This document shows, one piece after another, positions 62,114-64,000 of a stretch of 64,000 nucleotides of DNA; the stretch's first letter is position 1; each line of letters begins with the position of its first letter. The translations under genes were made by a program, and so were the position numbers. Where the stretch lies: the NCBI GenBank assembly GCA_934395135.1, contig CAKRRK010000005.1, positions 1 to 64,000 on the forward strand. The letters run 5' to 3'. The stretch comes from an uncultured Eubacteriales bacterium. Its GTDB lineage: Bacteria > Bacillota > Clostridia > Oscillospirales > Butyricicoccaceae. The notes below the pieces were generated by a model. That model was not told the DNA's origin, ran no database searches, and saw only the letters and a program-made list of their open reading frames with translations.

Positions 62114-62755
62114 ATGGATGTTTTGCTTTGCAGCCTGGAAGCCTTTGCTCTGGTGTCCGCATTGTCTCTGGACGCATTTGCCGCAAGTTTTGCATATGGA
62201 GCAAATCGTATTAAAATCCCATTAAAATCCGGCGCTGTCATTAACTTTGTGTGTTCCGGCATGCTGGGGCTTTCTCTCGTTGTTGGAGCCTTTGTCCGGA
62301 ATATTTTGCCGGAACCTATGACCGCGTACATCAGTTTTGCTATTTTGTTCCTTTTTGCGCTGTCCAATTTTTTTGACTTTGCCATCAAACGCTGGATTCA
62401 AAAAAGCGGAACGATGCAGCCAAAAGCGGAGTTTTGTTTTTTAAACTTTCGCTTTCTTCTACAGGTAATCTGCGACGCGACTCAGGCAGATGCAGATGCT
62501 TCCAAGGAACTTTCTGCCAAAGAAGCCCTTACTCTTGCAATTGCGCTTTCTGTGGATGGCCTTGCGGTTGGCTTTGGATCCGGTCTTGTGACCATCAATT
62601 ATTGCTTAGTTCTTGTATTGTCTTTTGTCGTCAATATAGCGGCTGTTATGATCGGCGGCTCCTTGGGAAATAAAGTGGCCGGAAAAACCGAACTAAATCT
62701 TTCCTGGGTAGGCGGCGCGGTTTTAATGCTTCTTGCTTTCACAAAGCTGCTGTAG
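62114..62755 (+). CDS. ytaF: sporulation membrane protein YtaF (MntP-like)
   Basis: 213 residues from the ATG at 62114 with GAGAGG upstream; the longer frame is not supported. Six membrane helices; conserved LDAFAASFAYG near residue 16 and SVDGLAVGFGSGL near 160, as in the MntP-like repeat, and an acidic DADASKELS loop. Family members are induced in sporulation; transport activity is inferred by homology to MntP. Confidence 0.88.
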   Translation: MDVLLCSLEAFALVSALSLDAFAASFAYGANRIKIPLKSGAVINFVCSGMLGLSLVVGAFVRNILPEPMTAYISFAILFLFALSNFFDFAIKRWIQKSGTMQPKAEFCFLNFRFLLQVICDATQADADASKELSAKEALTLAIALSVDGLAVGFGSGLVTINYCLVLVLSFVVNIAAVMIGGSLGNKVAGKTELNLSWVGGAVLMLLAFTKLL

Positions 62756-62854
62756 CGGACGAATTGCATCATTCTTCCCAGAATCCTGATTCTTTCTTAG
62801 CCGGCATGCGGAGGTGAGGTTGGAGAGGCCGCTGCCAATGGCATTGTAATCCAC

Positions 62855-62894
62855 AAAGAGGCTTTGCACCGGAAGGTTCCGCAAAAGCCTCTTT
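62855..62894 (+). terminator. hairpin between ytaF and the aroF leader
   Basis: 13-base stem AAAGAGGCTTTGC with GCAAAAGCCTCTTT; no strong T run, so a weak terminator of ytaF. Confidence 0.6.
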
Positions 62895-62945
62895 CTGCTG
62901 CGCAGAATTTTTGAGAGACTTTTTCTTTTCCTGCGCAATTTTTCA

Positions 62946-62974
62946 TTGACAAGCTATAAAAAACATACTATAAT
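62946..62974 (+). promoter_or_regulatory. promoter of the DAHP synthase gene
   Basis: Perfect -35 TTGACA (62946-62951), 17-base spacer, perfect -10 TATAAT (62969-62974). Confidence 0.9.
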
Positions 62975-62980
62975 GCTTGT

Positions 62981-63263
62981 AGAATAATATAAATGCGATG
63001 ATTAAGAAAAGTAAATTTACAAAAATCCTGCAGAGAGCGGTTATGTCAGCTGAAATTAACCGTATGATTTTGTAAATAGAAGTTCCCTTATGAGCAGGAA
63101 TGCTGAACTACAAAGTAGGCGTTTCCGGTTTTACCTCCGTTATGTGGTGAAAGCATCAGATTTTTCTTGTGCTTTTTAGAAAGTGCAGCGTTTGGCTGAA
63201 TTTGGGTGGTACCGCGGAAACATTAGTCTTTCGTCCCGATCGAGGGGATGAAGGGCTTTTTTT
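62981..63263 (+). promoter_or_regulatory. T-box leader with Phe specifier, upstream of DAHP synthase
   Basis: AGTAA element near 63010, CAGAGAG near 63033, specifier TTC (Phe) at 63083-63085 in GAAG-TTC-CC, T-box TGGTACCGCGG at 63207-63217, terminator stem GTCTTTCGTCCC with GGGGATGAAGGGC (63226-63256) and T7. Low charged tRNA-Phe would switch on the aromatic pathway. Confidence 0.92.
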
Positions 63264-63307
63264 ATTTTGTAAATCATTATAAAATCAGATAAAGGAGATC
63301 GTATGTT

Positions 63308-64000
63308 ATGGTAATTGTTTTAAAAAAAGGAACTTCCAAAGAAGAATGCGACAAATTGCATGCCTATTTGGAAAAATTCAATGTTTCCGCCAAACCGATT
63401 CAAGGTGCGGAAACAACCATTATCGGTCTTGTAGGAGACACCTCTTCCCTGGATCAAAGTACGATTATGATCAATCCCTGTGTGGATAAAATCATTAAAG
63501 TGCAGGAACCATTTAAAAGCGTAAACCGAAAAATGCACCCGGAAAATACCGTAGTTCCAATTGGCCGGAATGTGCAGATCGGCGGCAACCGTCTGGTGGT
63601 AATGGCCGGCCCCTGTTCGGTGGAATCCGAAGAGCAGATAACCGAAATTGCAGAGCATGTGAAGCAGTGCGGCGCCACCGTTCTGCGCGGCGGCGCTTGG
63701 AAGCCGCGGTCGTCGCCCTATTCCTTCCAAGGCTTAAAGGAACAGGGTCTCGCCTATTTAATGGCCGCGAAAAAGAAAACTGATCTGCCGGTTATTACTG
63801 AAATTACAAACCCTGCGCACATTGAACTGTTTTTGGACAAATGTGACTGTTTTCAAGTCGGCGCCCGAAACATGCAAAACTTTGAGTTGTTGAAAGAATT
63901 GGGTCATACGAAAAAGCCGATTCTTTTAAAGCGCGGATTTGCCAACACCATTGAGGAATTTTTAATGTCTGCCGAGTATATTTATGCCGGTGGAAATGAA
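63308..64000 (+). CDS. aroF: 3-deoxy-7-phosphoheptulonate synthase (cut by window edge)
   Basis: First enzyme of the shikimate pathway. 231 codons visible. N-terminal FDD-like regulatory part (residues 1-70), then the catalytic barrel: VMAGPCSVES near 100, LRGGAWKPRSSPYSFQG near 127, VITEITNP near 163, FQVGARNMQNF near 183, PILLKRGFAN near 205. This is the type I beta (AroA/AroF of Bacillus) layout. AAAGGAG ten bases before the ATG. Continues past the right edge. Confidence 0.95.
   Translation, partial: MVIVLKKGTSKEECDKLHAYLEKFNVSAKPIQGAETTIIGLVGDTSSLDQSTIMINPCVDKIIKVQEPFKSVNRKMHPENTVVPIGRNVQIGGNRLVVMAGPCSVESEEQITEIAEHVKQCGATVLRGGAWKPRSSPYSFQGLKEQGLAYLMAAKKKTDLPVITEITNPAHIELFLDKCDCFQVGARNMQNFELLKELGHTKKPILLKRGFANTIEEFLMSAEYIYAGGNE

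Overview
The window looks like the chromosome of an endospore-forming Firmicute of the Clostridia (Eubacteriales, possibly Oscillospiraceae-like). The evidence is a complete spoIIIAA-AH operon, the spoIIA-sigF operon, a YtaF-type sporulation membrane protein, three T-box leaders, sigma-A promoters with 17-base spacers, strong GGAGG ribosome binding sites, and the clostridial order nusB - xseA - xseB - ispA - dxs - tlyA - nadK - argR - recN. The genus cannot be fixed from sequence alone.

Region 1-15 kb, mostly minus strand: uvrA (3' part outside the window) and uvrB, two small pilin-like proteins, murD, the RNase P RNA gene (plus strand), a copper ATPase with a CopZ-like domain fused to its C-terminus, radA, a large fusion of an endonuclease Q-like PHP nuclease to a UvrD-type helicase, tRNA-Gly, and a secreted LysM-CAP protein. 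Region 15-32.6 kb is one long minus-strand block that reads, in transcription order: spoIIIAA-AH, an Asp23-family protein, nusB, a TsaD paralogue, xseA, xseB, ispA, a ~640-nt structured RNA judged from synteny to be OLE RNA, its membrane partner OapA, dxs, tlyA, nadK, argR, recN and tyrS. It joins spore-engulfment genes, DNA repair, isoprenoid synthesis and the OLE ribonucleoprotein.

Region 32.6-44.4 kb is the most accessory-like: tRNA-Leu, then an AT-rich homing-endonuclease-like gene preceded by a truncated ORF, a DnaQ-like exonuclease, an Lrp regulator with an aminotransferase, a DEAD-box RNA helicase whose mRNA would begin with a terminator-like hairpin, and a 1305-residue SLH surface protein. 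A 16-copy pentanucleotide repeat lies upstream of the SLH gene. Region 44.4-55.4 kb holds pcrA, the spoIIA-sigF operon, valS, and pheS-pheT, with two divergent T-box leaders (valine and phenylalanine specifiers).

Region 55.4-64 kb holds ireB, a small unknown gene plus an NlpC/P60 wall hydrolase behind a WalR-like box, a membrane-anchored unknown protein, feoA-feoB, a DUF3795-like protein with a VOC protein, tRNA-Val, a ferredoxin, ytaF, and a third T-box (Phe specifier) in front of a DAHP synthase cut by the window end.

The strongest candidates for unusual biology are the OLE RNA/OapA locus, the EndoQ-UvrD fusion, the tRNA-adjacent homing-endonuclease insertion, the microsatellite upstream of the SLH gene, and the promoter-terminator overlap in front of spoIIA. 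No searches or folding programs were run; all names rest on motif recognition and synteny.
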